A DNA stretch of 64,000 nucleotides from Diadophis punctatus similis (lineage: Eukaryota > Chordata > Lepidosauria > Squamata > Dipsadidae): positions 3,034,614-3,098,613 of the forward strand of contig JALIGW010000063.1 in the NCBI GenBank assembly GCA_023053685.1. Direction: 5' to 3'. Made by a program: the position numbers and the translations under genes. Shown in pieces: positions 1 to 19,356 of the stretch. Under the pieces are notes generated by a model. That model was given only the letters and a program-made list of their open reading frames with translations, had not been told where the DNA came from and searched no databases. The first letter of the stretch is position 1. Each line of letters opens with the position of its first letter.

Positions 1-165
1 GCCTTTTCTGTCCATTGGATGATTGCAATGCGCCACTTGCAATCATCCAATGCGCCACGTTTGGCGCATGCGCCACGGTTTGGCCACCCCTGCGGCCTAC
101 AAGAACTTTCTCTTAATAAAGCTGCTTGTTTTTAACCATTCCACGTGTGTTAGATACAGCTAAGA
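1..165 (+). repeat. possible 3' part of an LTR
   Basis: A short stretch with an AATAAA signal (about 115) followed by a T-rich segment resembles the R/U5 end of a retroviral LTR cut by the window edge. It also holds a perfect 14-bp inverted repeat at 18-51. No coding sequence or second LTR is visible. Confidence 0.3.
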
Positions 166-750
166 ACAGACTCAAAGGGGTGGATATTTCCACAACACTA
201 GGAACTATTACTAAGCTGCCTTTAAGGAAATGATTTCAACCTGGACTCCCAAACCCTCTCCAAAAGTAATCCCACAATTGTTTTAATTGCATCCAAGGAC
301 AATAAAATACGATACGAACGAAATCATAATATATTTGATTTAATCTAAGGTTACAGGTAAATGTTTTGTGGGTGTTTTATTATTTTAATGTCTTTTAAAT
401 GGTTTTAAAATGTTAGACTTCTAAGCTTCTCAGGGTCACTAGGTTGAGTTTAGGCAGCCATACAAATTAAATAAACAAAGAAAGAAATACAATGCGTATT
501 AGCTTTGGTCGCATCCTTGACATTTCACAGCAAAGCAGGCTTTGGATCGTTCACAGGAGAAAAGGCTGTCCATATGCAATGATAGGCTTTCCCACCTACT
601 TTAATGAGAAATATGATCTGTATCTTCACTGATCCTCATTTCGGCCTTGGAATTCGCTACTTCTCAAAAGTCACAACCAGCAATTAGGATTCCTTGTCTT
701 GTTTGGACCAGAAAGGCAAAATACGCATGTGTACTGAAGCAAATGTATCA
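166..750. other. no recognisable feature
   Basis: AT-rich sequence downstream of gene 1. I see no ORF, known repeat terminus or finger motif. Confidence 0.4.
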
Positions 751-821
751 CAGTAGTGGGTTCTAAAACCCGTTGCTACCGGTTTGCAGAACCAGGCCGA
801 ACCGGGAGCAACCCACCGCTG
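751..821. mobile_element. hAT-type MITE, short
   Basis: A 71-bp element starts CAGTAGTGGGTTC and ends in an inverted copy (...CAACCCACCGCTG). The flanks atgtatca and atatatca form an 8-bp target duplication with one mismatch. It belongs to the CAGRGGTGGGTTC family also present at 7448, 12548 and 16766. Confidence 0.75.
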
Positions 822-879
822 ATATATCATTTATATGGATTATTGCCCAAGTAGATCCTTGCCACTGATTTTAGATGAC

Positions 880-1189
880 TCTTCGAATTCAGGCTCTTCT
901 CACATTCCCTGCACTGATAATGGCTTCCCCCGTGTGGTTCGTTTTACGGCAGGTAAGATGACTGGTTTTAGTAAAGCTTTTTGCACATTGCATGAAATTA
1001 TTTGATTTTGCCCATCTGGATCTCCTGTTGGGAAGTCAGATATCTGCTCCGAGCAAAGATCTTTCCACACTCCATGCGTTAATAAGGCTTCTCCCCTTGC
1101 AAGCATCCTTTTACGGAAAGTGAAATTAATAATCCATCTATAGCCCCCTTCACATTCCATGCAATTATTAGGTTTTTCCCATGTGGATG
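880..1189 (-). pseudogene. decayed zinc fingers downstream of gene 1
   Basis: Directly beyond the gene 1 stop, reading shifted by one frame gives another finger-like unit (CMQCGMSF...H...H). More degraded CxECxK / HTGEKP-like pieces follow down to about 890, broken by stops and indels. The ancestral array was therefore several fingers longer. Confidence 0.7.
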
Positions 1190-10937
<9,748 letters not shown>

Positions 10938-11299
10938 TCCCGTAAATCATACCAACGGCTTCCAGTTGGGTGTATCTGAGACGGAAAACAAACAAACAAA
11001 TGCATTACTCAGAATCAGAACGTGACAGTTCAACCGTTGAGCAAGCACTCATCCCTATTTTGGAGTGTGTGTGTGTGTTGTGTGTGTGTGTTGAGGTGCA
11101 GAATAGGGAGCGGAGTTGGAACACACAAGAAATGCATTTTGGAGTATTTCCCATAGCTTCTTACTAGGAAAAGGTTTTCCCTTTTTTTTAAAAAAAATTA
11201 AGACTTAACGTTCACCTCCTAGTAAGGTTCACACAACCCAAAACAAGGGAACAAACCACTGGAAGATCAGTTCACATCCAATGAAACGCCAGGAAATTA

Positions 11300-11790
11300 T
11301 CCTGGCTGAGGATGCCCCGTTGTCCTTTTCACGGGTGCCCTTTGGAGTCTCCCTCTGACACCCAGGCAGGTTCACACAACCAAACGGGTCAGCCAAAGGG
11401 CTGTAAGGTTCCTCCCAAATCAGGGCTAGGAAGGAGGCTATGGAGCTCCGCTTACATCACACACACATACACACCCTCCGCCCGCATGGAGAGGGCGGCT
11501 GGGGAACATGGGATCCGGGGTTGAACCCAGAGGAGGGAAGGGCGCGGGTATCTCCCTCCTCCGCCTCCCTTTGCACGGGAAGAGCCCCCGCTCCCCTCAC
11601 CCGGGGCACGTCTGGATCTCCACCCGCCAGCCTCTCCCGCAGCCTCCTGGATTAAGGCGAACGAGCGCAGCGTCCTAGAGAGGCAAGGCTCAGTGATGTC
11701 ATTTCCTCCCCCAGCCTCCTCTGCAAAGGCACCTTCGCCGTTCCCTCCGCCCCGCCCCTCCGCAACGTGGCCCAATGGGGAAGCGGGCGG
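11300..11790 (-). promoter_or_regulatory. Gene 1 promoter and probable 5' UTR exon
   Basis: A GC/CpG-rich block homologous to 26340-26770 and 42500-43030. An inverted CCAAT box (CCAAT on plus at 11772-11776), an Sp1-like CCCCGCCCC and an ATF-like TGATGTCA (about 11694) are visible. A likely first-exon donor CCGG|GTGAGG is at 11599-11600, so exon 1 probably ends at 11601. The transcription start is not determinable. Confidence 0.55.
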
Positions 11791-11834
11791 TGTTCCCTGA
11801 TGGAGTCTGTGTGCAACGCAGGAAGTGTTTATAC

Positions 11835-12145
11835 AGCAATAGCCCTTAGACCAGAGGTCTTCAAACTTGGCAACTTTGAGACGTGTGGACTTCAACTCCC
11901 AGAATTCTATGCTGGCTGGAGAATTCTGGGAGTTGAAGTCCACAAGCCTTAAAGTTGCCAAGTTTGGGGACCCCTGCCTTAGACTTATATATCTAACGAG
12001 TCAACCTATTGCCCCCAACAATCTGGGTCCTCATTTTACCGACCTTGGAAGGATGGAAAGCTGAGTTCTTCCCTGAGTCTGGTGAGATTCGAACTGCCAA
12101 ACCTTGAACCTGGTGAGATTCAAACTGCCAAACTGCTGGCCTACC
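11835..12145 (-). mobile_element. SINE, degraded, split by a MITE
   Basis: Same SINE as at 10079. It is interrupted within CCTTAGAC by the MITE at 11852-11976 and resumes after the duplicated target. The tRNA-like end is degraded. Confidence 0.75.
11852..11976. mobile_element. hAT-type MITE (125 bp) nested in the SINE
   Basis: Inverted termini CAGAGGTCTTCAAACTTGGC / GCCAAGTTTGGGGACCCCTG with the perfect 8-bp duplication ccttagac on both sides. It is almost entirely a hairpin (GGACTTCAACTCCCAGAATT and its complement). Confidence 0.9.
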
Positions 12146-12197
12146 GTCCCTGTCCTAATGTTCCCCCTTATCAGTACCAATCATGTATATAAACAAT

Positions 12198-12246
12198 GTT
12201 TTTTATTTATTTATTTATTTGTTTGTTTGTTTGTTTGTTTGTTTGT

Positions 12247-12342
<96 letters not shown>

Positions 12343-12436
12343 TAGATTTGTATGCTGCCCAAGTCCCAAAGGGACTCTGGGCGGCTCCAACATATTACCA
12401 ACACGTACTCGACAAAATAAATAATAAATAAATAAA

Positions 12437-12478
<42 letters not shown>

Positions 12479-12480
12479 AA
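12198..12480. repeat. (TTTA)n/(TTTG)n microsatellite with LINE 3' remnant
   Basis: Long TTTA and TTTG tracts flank a short segment (12340-12405) like the L2-type LINE 3' end (GATTTGTATGCTGCCC...CTCTGGGCGG), then an AATA tract. The tetranucleotides look like an expanded LINE tail. Confidence 0.85.
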
Positions 12481-12547
12481 ACTGCTGAACAGCCAGCAGT
12501 CAACAACTGCTGACAGCCAGAAGTAGCCTGCAGTACTTTATTCTAAC

Positions 12548-12871
12548 CAGAGGTGGGTTCCTGCCTGTTATTGCCAGTGCGGTTAATAGCTGTTGTTTGG
12601 CGCAGAGCCAAAGATGCTGCTGCCGTTCGCGGCGCGGGAGCTTTCCCTGGGCGCTTTCCCCGCCCACATGGACACTGCCAATTGCGTTCTTTTGCCCTCT
12701 GCGCATGCAGAACGCTTTGCGCATGCGCAGAGGGCAAAAGAACGCAAACAGTGGCGTCCATGCGGGCGGAGAAAGCGCCCAGGGAAAGCTCCCGCTCCGT
12801 GAACGACAGCAGCGTCTTCGGCTCTGCGCCAAACAACAGCTATTAACCGCACCAGCAAGAACCCACTACTG
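12548..12871. mobile_element. hAT-type MITE, near-complete palindrome
   Basis: CAGAGGTGGGTTC terminus and inverted ...AGAACCCACTACTG end, with the perfect 8-bp duplication attctaac on both sides. The whole 324 bp folds back on itself. The centre holds TGCGCATGCGCA (an NRF1-type palindrome) flanked by CTCTGCGCATGC repeats. Confidence 0.9.
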
Positions 12872-12924
12872 ATTCTAACCACTGCACTACCAGCATAGAA
12901 TATTTGGATGGGGTCTTAATAATA

Positions 12925-13195
12925 ATAATAACAGAGTTGGAAGGGACCTTGAAGGTCTTCTAGTCCAACACCCTGCTTACGCAGGAAACCCTACACTACT
13001 TCAGACAGATGGTTATCCAATCTCATCTTAAAAACTTCCAGTGTTAGAGCATTCACAACTTCTGGAGGCAAGCTGTTCCACTGATTAATTGTTCTAGCTG
13101 TCAGGAGATTTCTCCTTAGTTCTAAGTTGCTTCTCTCCTTGATTAGTTTCCACCCATTGCTTCTTGTTCTACCCCCAGGTGCCTTGTAGGCCTTC
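12925..13195 (-). mobile_element. CR1 LINE 3' end
   Basis: Reverse-strand CR1 3' region starting at (AAT)n and GAGTTGGAAGGGACCTTGAA, running back through the C-terminal ORF2 codons. Confidence 0.85.
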
Positions 13196-13324
13196 TAGTT
13201 CAACCCCCTGTTCATACCAGGAGGAGAGAGCAGTGGTTTCTCATGTGGAGCCGGGAGGAAAGAGGCTGTCATATCTCCCTCCCCCTCCATCACGAACATT
13301 CTCAATCCAGCTACTTTCAGATTA

Positions 13325-13562
13325 ACAGAGTCAGAAGGGACCTTGTAGATCATCTTGTAGTCCAAGCAGGAAACCCTACACCATTTCTGATAGATGGCTG
13401 TCCTGTCTCTTCTTGAAAGCTTCCGAAAGATTAAGCCCCCACAACTTCCGAATGCAACGTCTGTTCCATGGGTTGGTTGTTCTCACTGTCAGAAAATTTA
13501 TCCTTATTTCCAAGTTGAATCTCATCTTGATCAGTTTCCATCCATTATTCCTTGTCTGGCCT
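13325..13562 (-). mobile_element. second CR1 LINE 3' end
   Basis: Another reverse-strand CR1 end. It stops abruptly in CCTTGTCTGG where the promoter-like block begins, suggesting a recombination or truncation junction. Confidence 0.8.
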
Positions 13563-13985
13563 CCGCAAGGCCGACCCTCCTCTCCCCCCACTCAGGGTCT
13601 TCTGGGAAGGGACCCCCGGATCCCCACCGCCTCCTTGACATCCCCGGTTCTTTTTCTACTCTGGAGCTCCGCTGCCCCCTGCATGGAGAGGGCGGCTGGG
13701 GAGCATGGGACCCAGGGTTGAACCGAAAGGAGAGCCAGGCACGGGTCTCTCCCTCCCCCACCTCCCTTTGCACTGGAACAGCCCTCCCCTCTCTCGGGGC
13801 ACATCTGGATCTCCCCCGTCAGATTCTCTCGCAGCATCTCCGCCTCCTACGGAGCTCCAGGGGTTAAGGCAAGCAAGTGCGCAGTCCCAGAGTGGCAAGT
13901 GTTTGTGATGTCACACCTCCTCTGGAAAGCCAGCTGTGACATTCACCCTCCAGTGGCCCAATGGGGAAGCATCTGGAATTCTCGC
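13560..13985 (-). promoter_or_regulatory. orphan duplicate of the zinc finger promoter/first exon
   Basis: Homologous to the three gene promoters, including the inverted CCAAT (13958-13962). The presumed first-exon donor is lost (CCCCGAGAGAGG instead of CCGGGTGAG), and the TGACGT element seen in genes 2 and 3 is TGACAT here (13937-13942). No SCAN exon lies between it and the gene 1 promoter block. Confidence 0.6.
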
Positions 13986-13989
13986 AGAT

Positions 13990-14365
13990 CGCCCGAATCG
14001 GTAGTGACTCGCTAGTGATGTCACGATGGCGTCACAGATCCAGTTCGGTTGGTGCCGGTCCATGGATGCTGCCATCTTTTTTTTTTGAATTTTTTTCAGA
14101 ATTTTTTACTGTTTTGAAGTTTTTTCCTCTGTTGCTGCTTGAAAAAGGGCCCTCATGCCCGCCCCCGGGTTTATACTTACCTTTATTCCTTTGCCCGAAG
14201 CACAGCTGATCAGCTCTTCAGCTGTGTTTCAGGCTGATTAGCTACTGAGCATGCGCGGAAGCAGAATTGCACAAGGGGACGCACGCATGTGCGCTCGCTA
14301 CGCTCACACGCGCAAAACATCACAATGCAAACTGGTGGCGAAGGTAAGTGGAGCCCATCCCTGCT
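13990..14365. mobile_element. probable hAT-type MITE, one end unclear
   Basis: The right end (AAGTGGAGCCCATCCCTG) resembles a MITE terminus, and the interior has CpG-rich and T-rich parts like 7448-7853. No clear left terminus or target duplication. Confidence 0.4.
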
Positions 14366-14489
14366 TTAGTTCAACATAGACAGTTGCCCCTTCCCAAATT
14401 CTTGCCTCTGGGTGCCTAAGGAGAACTGACAAGACCGAAGGGCAAGTATTGGCAAAGGAATGATGCTGAAGAAAAAGGAATATTAAAAC

Positions 14490-15052
14490 AATACCAGTTC
14501 AAAAATAGGAGAGGAAGCTCAAACTGGTGGATGTTCCAGAAAGTTTACCTCACAATGAGGCTCTTTGGTGGAGAAATGAATGAGGAAATGGCGTCTCCTC
14601 TTTTGAGGGAAGAAAGCTTGGAATTTCAAAAAGAAGGAAGATAGTGAAAAGGGAAATGGTGTCTCATCTGTGAAAACTGGAGACAAGGTGGTATTGCAAA
14701 ATGAAGTCAAATAGTAAAAAAGGAATATAAATGTCAAATCCACAAGGGGGGGGGGGATGAACAAAAATCTACTTAAGAGTTGAGTAGGGAATTTACCTCA
14801 TAGGGAAACATGAGTAGAAAACTCAAGGCCTCTATAGAATTTAAGGCAATCAGAAGCATCTGATATTCCCCTTGGCCAAGGGCACCCCCTGGTGGATGCT
14901 TATGTGCAATGCAGGTGCCCATGCAGAGAAAGGGAGCGTTTTTGCAGGAGATCCAGGAAAATGGAAGATGTTCTGTCCCCTAAAAAGGTGTCTTGTTACC
15001 CTCCTGTTTTATGGAGTCTTTTTATTGTCTGCCTTTTTCTGTTCATTGGTTG

Positions 15053-15060
<8 letters not shown>
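14490..15060. repeat. segmental duplication upstream of the promoters
   Basis: Similar to 27040-27570 (same order of motifs, including CAAACTGGTG and the segment around CTTGTTACCCTCCTGTTTTA). It marks the 5' part of the duplicated gene unit. No coding sequence recognised. Confidence 0.7.
14878..14898 (-). promoter_or_regulatory. CTCF-like motif
   Basis: The minus strand reads CCACCAGGGGGTGCCCTT, close to the CTCF core. The paralogous position at 27421-27440 also keeps it. Confidence 0.5.

Positions 15061-15089
<29 letters not shown>
15053..15089. repeat. (GT)n microsatellite
   Basis: Uninterrupted GT dinucleotide run. Confidence 0.9.
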
Positions 15090-15090
<1 letters not shown>

Positions 15091-15268
15091 CATGCCATAT
15101 TGAACAGCCTCTTCCCTGCCACCTACAAAAAACAGTGTGAAACCAATGAGAAACTCTCCCCTCTGCTGCTCAGGGCCTTTTGTCCATTTCTGTTGCTCCC
15201 ATCTAGGAGATTTCGAAGTATCTATAGCAGGCATACTAGATTTTGCAATAGCTTTGTTCCTTATGTAA

Positions 15269-15810
15269 AGTGACCAGATTTTTTTTTTTTAAGCGGGACA
15301 CCGACTGGGGGGGCGGGGCCGCCTGGACGCCGCCATTTGAGTTTTGCCCTCTGCGCATGCGCAGAACGCTGCACATGCGCAGAGGGCAAAAGACGGCTAA
15401 TGTCGGCGTCCAGGTGGGGGGGGGAGGCGGGAGGCCTTTCCTCGCCTCCCGCCTCCCCTTCGGGAGCCGGCAGTGGCTTGGGCTGGCTTGGGAAGGGGAG
15501 CAGCCCCCAGTGTCTCTTGGCTCTCCTCCTCCCTCCCTCCCCGCCCGCCCGGGGGTCCCGCGCCGCCCGCTGACCTCGCGCAAGTCCTTGAAGGCTGCGA
15601 GAAGCGTAGCACGGCCCAGCCGGACATCGGCCTCACCTTCCCTCACGGCCCTGGCACCGCGGCCGCTGCTTTAACGCGACCCACTCGCCGGAGGACGGAG
15701 CGCCCGGAAGCTGGCTGTCGGGCCTGCGCTTCACATCCGGCGTGGGGTGATGTCGTGCGAGGGACTTTTTCCCGCCCTCGCTTCAGCAGTATCTCAATTG
15801 AAGCTCGTAG
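15269..15810. mobile_element. GC-rich MITE-like element, incomplete
   Basis: Begins GTGACCAGATTTTT, like the terminus of the element that follows, and contains CTCTGCGCATGCGCAGAACG and a second inverted copy, nearly the same core as the MITE at 12548. The right terminus is not clear because the element at 15811 abuts it. Confidence 0.5.
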
Positions 15811-16033
15811 GTGACCAGACGTCCCGATTTTGAGAGGGCCTGCTGCTGCTGCTGCTGCCCCTGCGGCTGGGCCCAACCTGGCTGTCCTCGAGTGCCTGCA
15901 GGCCGATTTTTTGAAATAATGCCCTAGTCGTGCATTCTTTTAAAAAATCGGGACTTTTTAGAGGACGGGCGGGACGCGGGACAAAGCAATAAAAAGCGGG
16001 TCTGTCCCGCCAAAATCGGGACGTCTGGTCACC
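15811..16033. mobile_element. MITE with GGTGACCAGACGTCCCG termini
   Basis: 223 bp with long, nearly perfect terminal inverted repeats (GGTGACCAGACGTCCCGATT / AATCGGGACGTCTGGTCACC). Superfamily not assigned; no certain target duplication. Confidence 0.75.
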
Positions 16034-16224
16034 TTATCCTTATGCCATCCGTCATGTAAATTCACAGGAATTTTTTTCACCATGTATATGTATACATTCA
16101 AACGAGACTGCGATGTTTCTGTGTCATGTGTCTGTATGTGGGAATATGCGTAATGGTTATGCTTTGAGAGCTGAATGCAACAAAATTTCATTTTAATGTA
16201 GGTTGTTAGTGTACATTTAAAATG

Positions 16225-16312
16225 ACAAAGTTATTCTATTTCTATTCTTTCTTCTATTTCCATTCTATTTCTCTTCTCTTTCTATATTTCTATTCCTATT
16301 CTATTCCATTCC
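16225..16312. repeat. (TTCTA)n-like microsatellite
   Basis: Imperfect TTCTATTTCTATTC repeats, of the pentanucleotide type often found at snake CR1 ends. Confidence 0.75.
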
Positions 16313-16521
16313 TGAGATCTGCTCCTTGCTTTGGAAGTCTTCCATTCATCACATCCAATCTCCTGTGTTTGCACCAAGATTTCCCTGAGTATCTCTACTT
16401 GTGCAGATGGCAACATGATGAGATTGAGAGTCATTGATTTGATACCAGAGCTGCTGCTTCTCCACTGACTGTAAATTTAAGAATAACATATTTGAAATTA
16501 CAAGTATTGAAAGGAGGGTCA

Positions 16522-16740
16522 TGGACAACTCGCCACAGAACAACTTGCCCTAGGACAAGAGTTATACCAATATCGAAGAAATGGTGGAATAGACTCATTA
16601 AAGAAAAGATGCTAAAGGGTGAACAAAATGAAATGTGAATGACAAAAATGATTATTTTTTAATTCTTTTAAATAATTTAATTGTTGAATTGCCCCGCGGC
16701 AAGTTGTCCTGCAGCAAGTTGGCTGCGGTGAGTTGTCCCA
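16522..16740. mobile_element. MITE with GGACAACTCGCC termini
   Basis: Inverted ends TGGACAACTCGCCACAGAAC and ...GCTGCGGTGAGTTGTCCCA, with a second matched pair (ACTTGCCCTAGGACAA / TTGTCCTGCAGCAAGT) inside. Superfamily not assigned. Confidence 0.65.
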
Positions 16741-16765
16741 TTCCACTGAAAAAATTGGTACAGGG

Positions 16766-17175
16766 CACAGGCGGGTTGCTCACTTACCTCGCTGCCGGAG
16801 CCATGCGCGCACATCTCCACGCTTCGGGGGGGCGCTCGCTACGCGATTTTGCTTCTGCGCATGCCCGGAAGCAAAATCATGCCAAAATCTCGCGAGGGGA
16901 CGCGCGAGAGAGATTTCGGCGAGATTTTGCCTCCGTGTATGCGAGGAAGCAAAATCACACCGAAATCTCACACATGCGCGTCCCCTCGCAAGATTTCGGT
17001 GCAATTTTGCTTCCGCACATGCGAAAAAGCAAAATCACCTGAAAATCATCGAAAATCACTGAAAAAAATGGTGACGCGCCGGTGGACCGGCAGAGAGGGC
17101 TCCCGAGCAGTTGCGAAATCCGCCGTTCCCTACCGGAGCTGTGTACTGGGCAGCTCCGGCAGGAACCCACCTCTG
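16766..17175. mobile_element. hAT-type MITE (CAGAGGTGGGTTC family)
   Basis: Right end ...GGAACCCACCTCTG, left end CACAGGCGGGTTGC. 8-bp duplication gtacaggg / gtataggg with one mismatch. CpG-rich interior with repeated GAAGCAAAATC units. Confidence 0.8.
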
Positions 17176-17183
17176 GTATAGGG

Positions 17184-17487
17184 GGAAAATGGACATTAAC
17201 AATGATCGATCCATTGTCTATAGAGTGTGCCTTTCTTTTACCTCAAGACTTTGTAAATGATTAAGGAGTACTGAGAGGCCGTTGACTGAAAAAGGTTGCG
17301 TACTTCTACAAGTCTAATTTTATATACACACACACACACATAGTGCATTCATAAAGTATAATCTCCACTGAATGTAGATTAATTAAAAATAAATTACTAT
17401 AAAACCAGGCTGCAGCATAACAAAATTGGCAAAAGTGAAGGGGATCTGAATACTTTGTGAATGCACTGTATGTATATATGTATGTGC

Positions 17488-17520
<33 letters not shown>

Positions 17521-17740
17521 CACATTCCAGAGTCAGCTCCTGTTCTTTCTCTGTGTTTGGTCAAGAGCAACTGTGGTAATTTTCTGAAGTACAGATTCTG
17601 CTCAATTTACAACCATTTATTTAACATATGTTTAAACTAAATGCACTCCCCACACACACAAACAGAATTTCCGCTGCATCTCAAAATTATAACCTGGAAT
17701 GATGTGATCAACATTCGGCTACTTTGGAATTTCTGGGTCT
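17184..17740. other. no gene; (CA)n runs
   Basis: AT-rich 3' flank of gene 2 with CA runs at about 17327-17340 and 17492-17518. Nothing else recognised. Confidence 0.5.
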
Positions 17741-17754
17741 TCCTGTGTAAGGTA

Positions 17755-18157
17755 AGATCACCATTTGCAGTAAAGCCTTTTCAACATGCCATGCATTTAT
17801 ATGGTTTCTCCCCTGTGTGGATTCTGTTATGGCAACTAAGTTGATGGTTCTAAAGTAAAACTCTTTTCAGACTTCATGCATTTAAATGGTTTCTCCTGTA
17901 TGAATCCTGCTGTGGAACATAAGAGTGCTTCTCTGAGCAAAGTTCTTTCCATACTTCATGCATTTAAATGGTTTTTCCCCTGTGTGGATTCTGCTTTGGC
18001 GACTAAGAGGATGGCTCCAAGCAAAGCTCTTTTCACACTCCATGCATTTATATGGCTTTCCCCATGTGGGTCCTTTTGTTTTATAAGCAATGCATTTTCA
18101 CAGAAATCTATTCTACAGTCTGTGCATTTATATGGTTTCTCCCCTGTGTGGTTCATC
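17755..18157 (-). pseudogene. decayed fingers downstream of gene 2
   Basis: At least four more finger units can be read on the minus strand in shifted frames (for example [21 protein letters not shown]), with CxxC or linker residues lost and several indels. They follow the gene 2 stop directly. Confidence 0.8.
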
Positions 18158-19356
18158 TTATGGGAAGTAAGATGACTGTTCCGAGCAAAAGTCTTCCCAT
18201 ACTCCATGCATGTATATGGCTTCTCCTGTGTGGATCCTTTTATGTAAAGTAAGAGAACTGTTCCGAGTAAAGTTCTTTCCACACTCCATGCATGTATATG
18301 GCTTCTGCCCTGTATGGATCCAGTTATGTAAAGTACGTTGATGATTTGTCCTAAAGCTCTTTCCGCACTCCATGCATTGATAGGGTTTTTCCCCTGTGTG
18401 GATTATTTTATGGGAAGTAAGATAACTGATTGTCTTGAAGCTCTTACCACACTCTCTGCATTTATATGGCTTCTCCTTTTTGTGAACTATTTCATGTGTA
18501 GTAAGTTTACTGGGATAAGCAAAGGTTTTTCCACATTCTCTGCATTTATATGGCTTCTGCCCTGTGTGGATCCAGTTATGTAAAGTAAGTTGTTGCCTCA
18601 ACCTAAAGTTCTTTCCACACTCTATGCATTGGTAGGGTTTTTCCCCTGTGTGGATTCTTTTATGGGAAGTGAAACACCTGCTTGTCTTGAAGCTCTTACC
18701 ACAGTCTCTGCATTCATATGGCTTCTCCTTTTTGTGAACTATTTCATGCGTAATAAGTTTACTGGGATAAGCAAAGGTCTTCCCACACTCCATGCATTTA
18801 TGTGGATTCTGCCCTGTATGGATCCTTTTATGAGAAGATAGATTACTGTATCTTCTGAAGCACTTGCCACACACTGTGCATTTATATGGCTTCTCATCTG
18901 TGTGGATCCAGTTATGGGAAGTAAGTTGACTGCCTTTTCTAAATGTCTGTCCATATTCCCAATTTTTAGATTGCTTCTCTTCTGTGTGAGCCCTTTTTTG
19001 AGATGAAAGGGACCAATTTCCATGAGAAAGAGTGAATGCCCAGTTGTAATCTTTTCCATTGTCTCTGAATATATTACCTTCTCCATTAGTTTGGTCTGGA
19101 TAGTGTTCATTTGCATCTAATTTGTCTTTGATTTGCTGCACACTTTTGCCAATATATTCCTTTATTTTCCCTTGTTGGACCCCAAAGTCTTGCACTTGGG
19201 TATCAGTGGAAGATGAGCTTTCCTGATTCCAATTGTCAGACTGGTTTTTCTCATATCTTTCTACTTCCATTTCAATTGCAGATGTCTCCATTCTCTCTCC
19301 AGCAATTATCCTTTGTAACAGTTCATAAGAATATTTATTCTCCTGCCCATCATCGC
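18158..19356 (-). CDS. Gene 2 finger exon: 8 intact C2H2 fingers
   Basis: After the conserved spacer ([11 protein letters not shown]) comes one degenerate unit whose zinc cysteines are replaced ([10 protein letters not shown]), then 8 canonical fingers. Fingers 2-4 and 5-7 are a duplicated three-finger module: FAYPSKL, then FKTxxx, then an RxxQL-type finger, with unusual linkers HKKEKPY and HTGQKPY. The last linker reads HTGEAIY: two bases are missing, the frame shifts, and the protein ends 21 residues later in front of decayed fingers. Confidence 0.9.

Noticed and set aside
15270..15876. GC-rich ORFs suggesting a gene with a CpG island
   Set aside because: Explained by MITE-like elements with inverted ends; no conserved domain or splice pattern.
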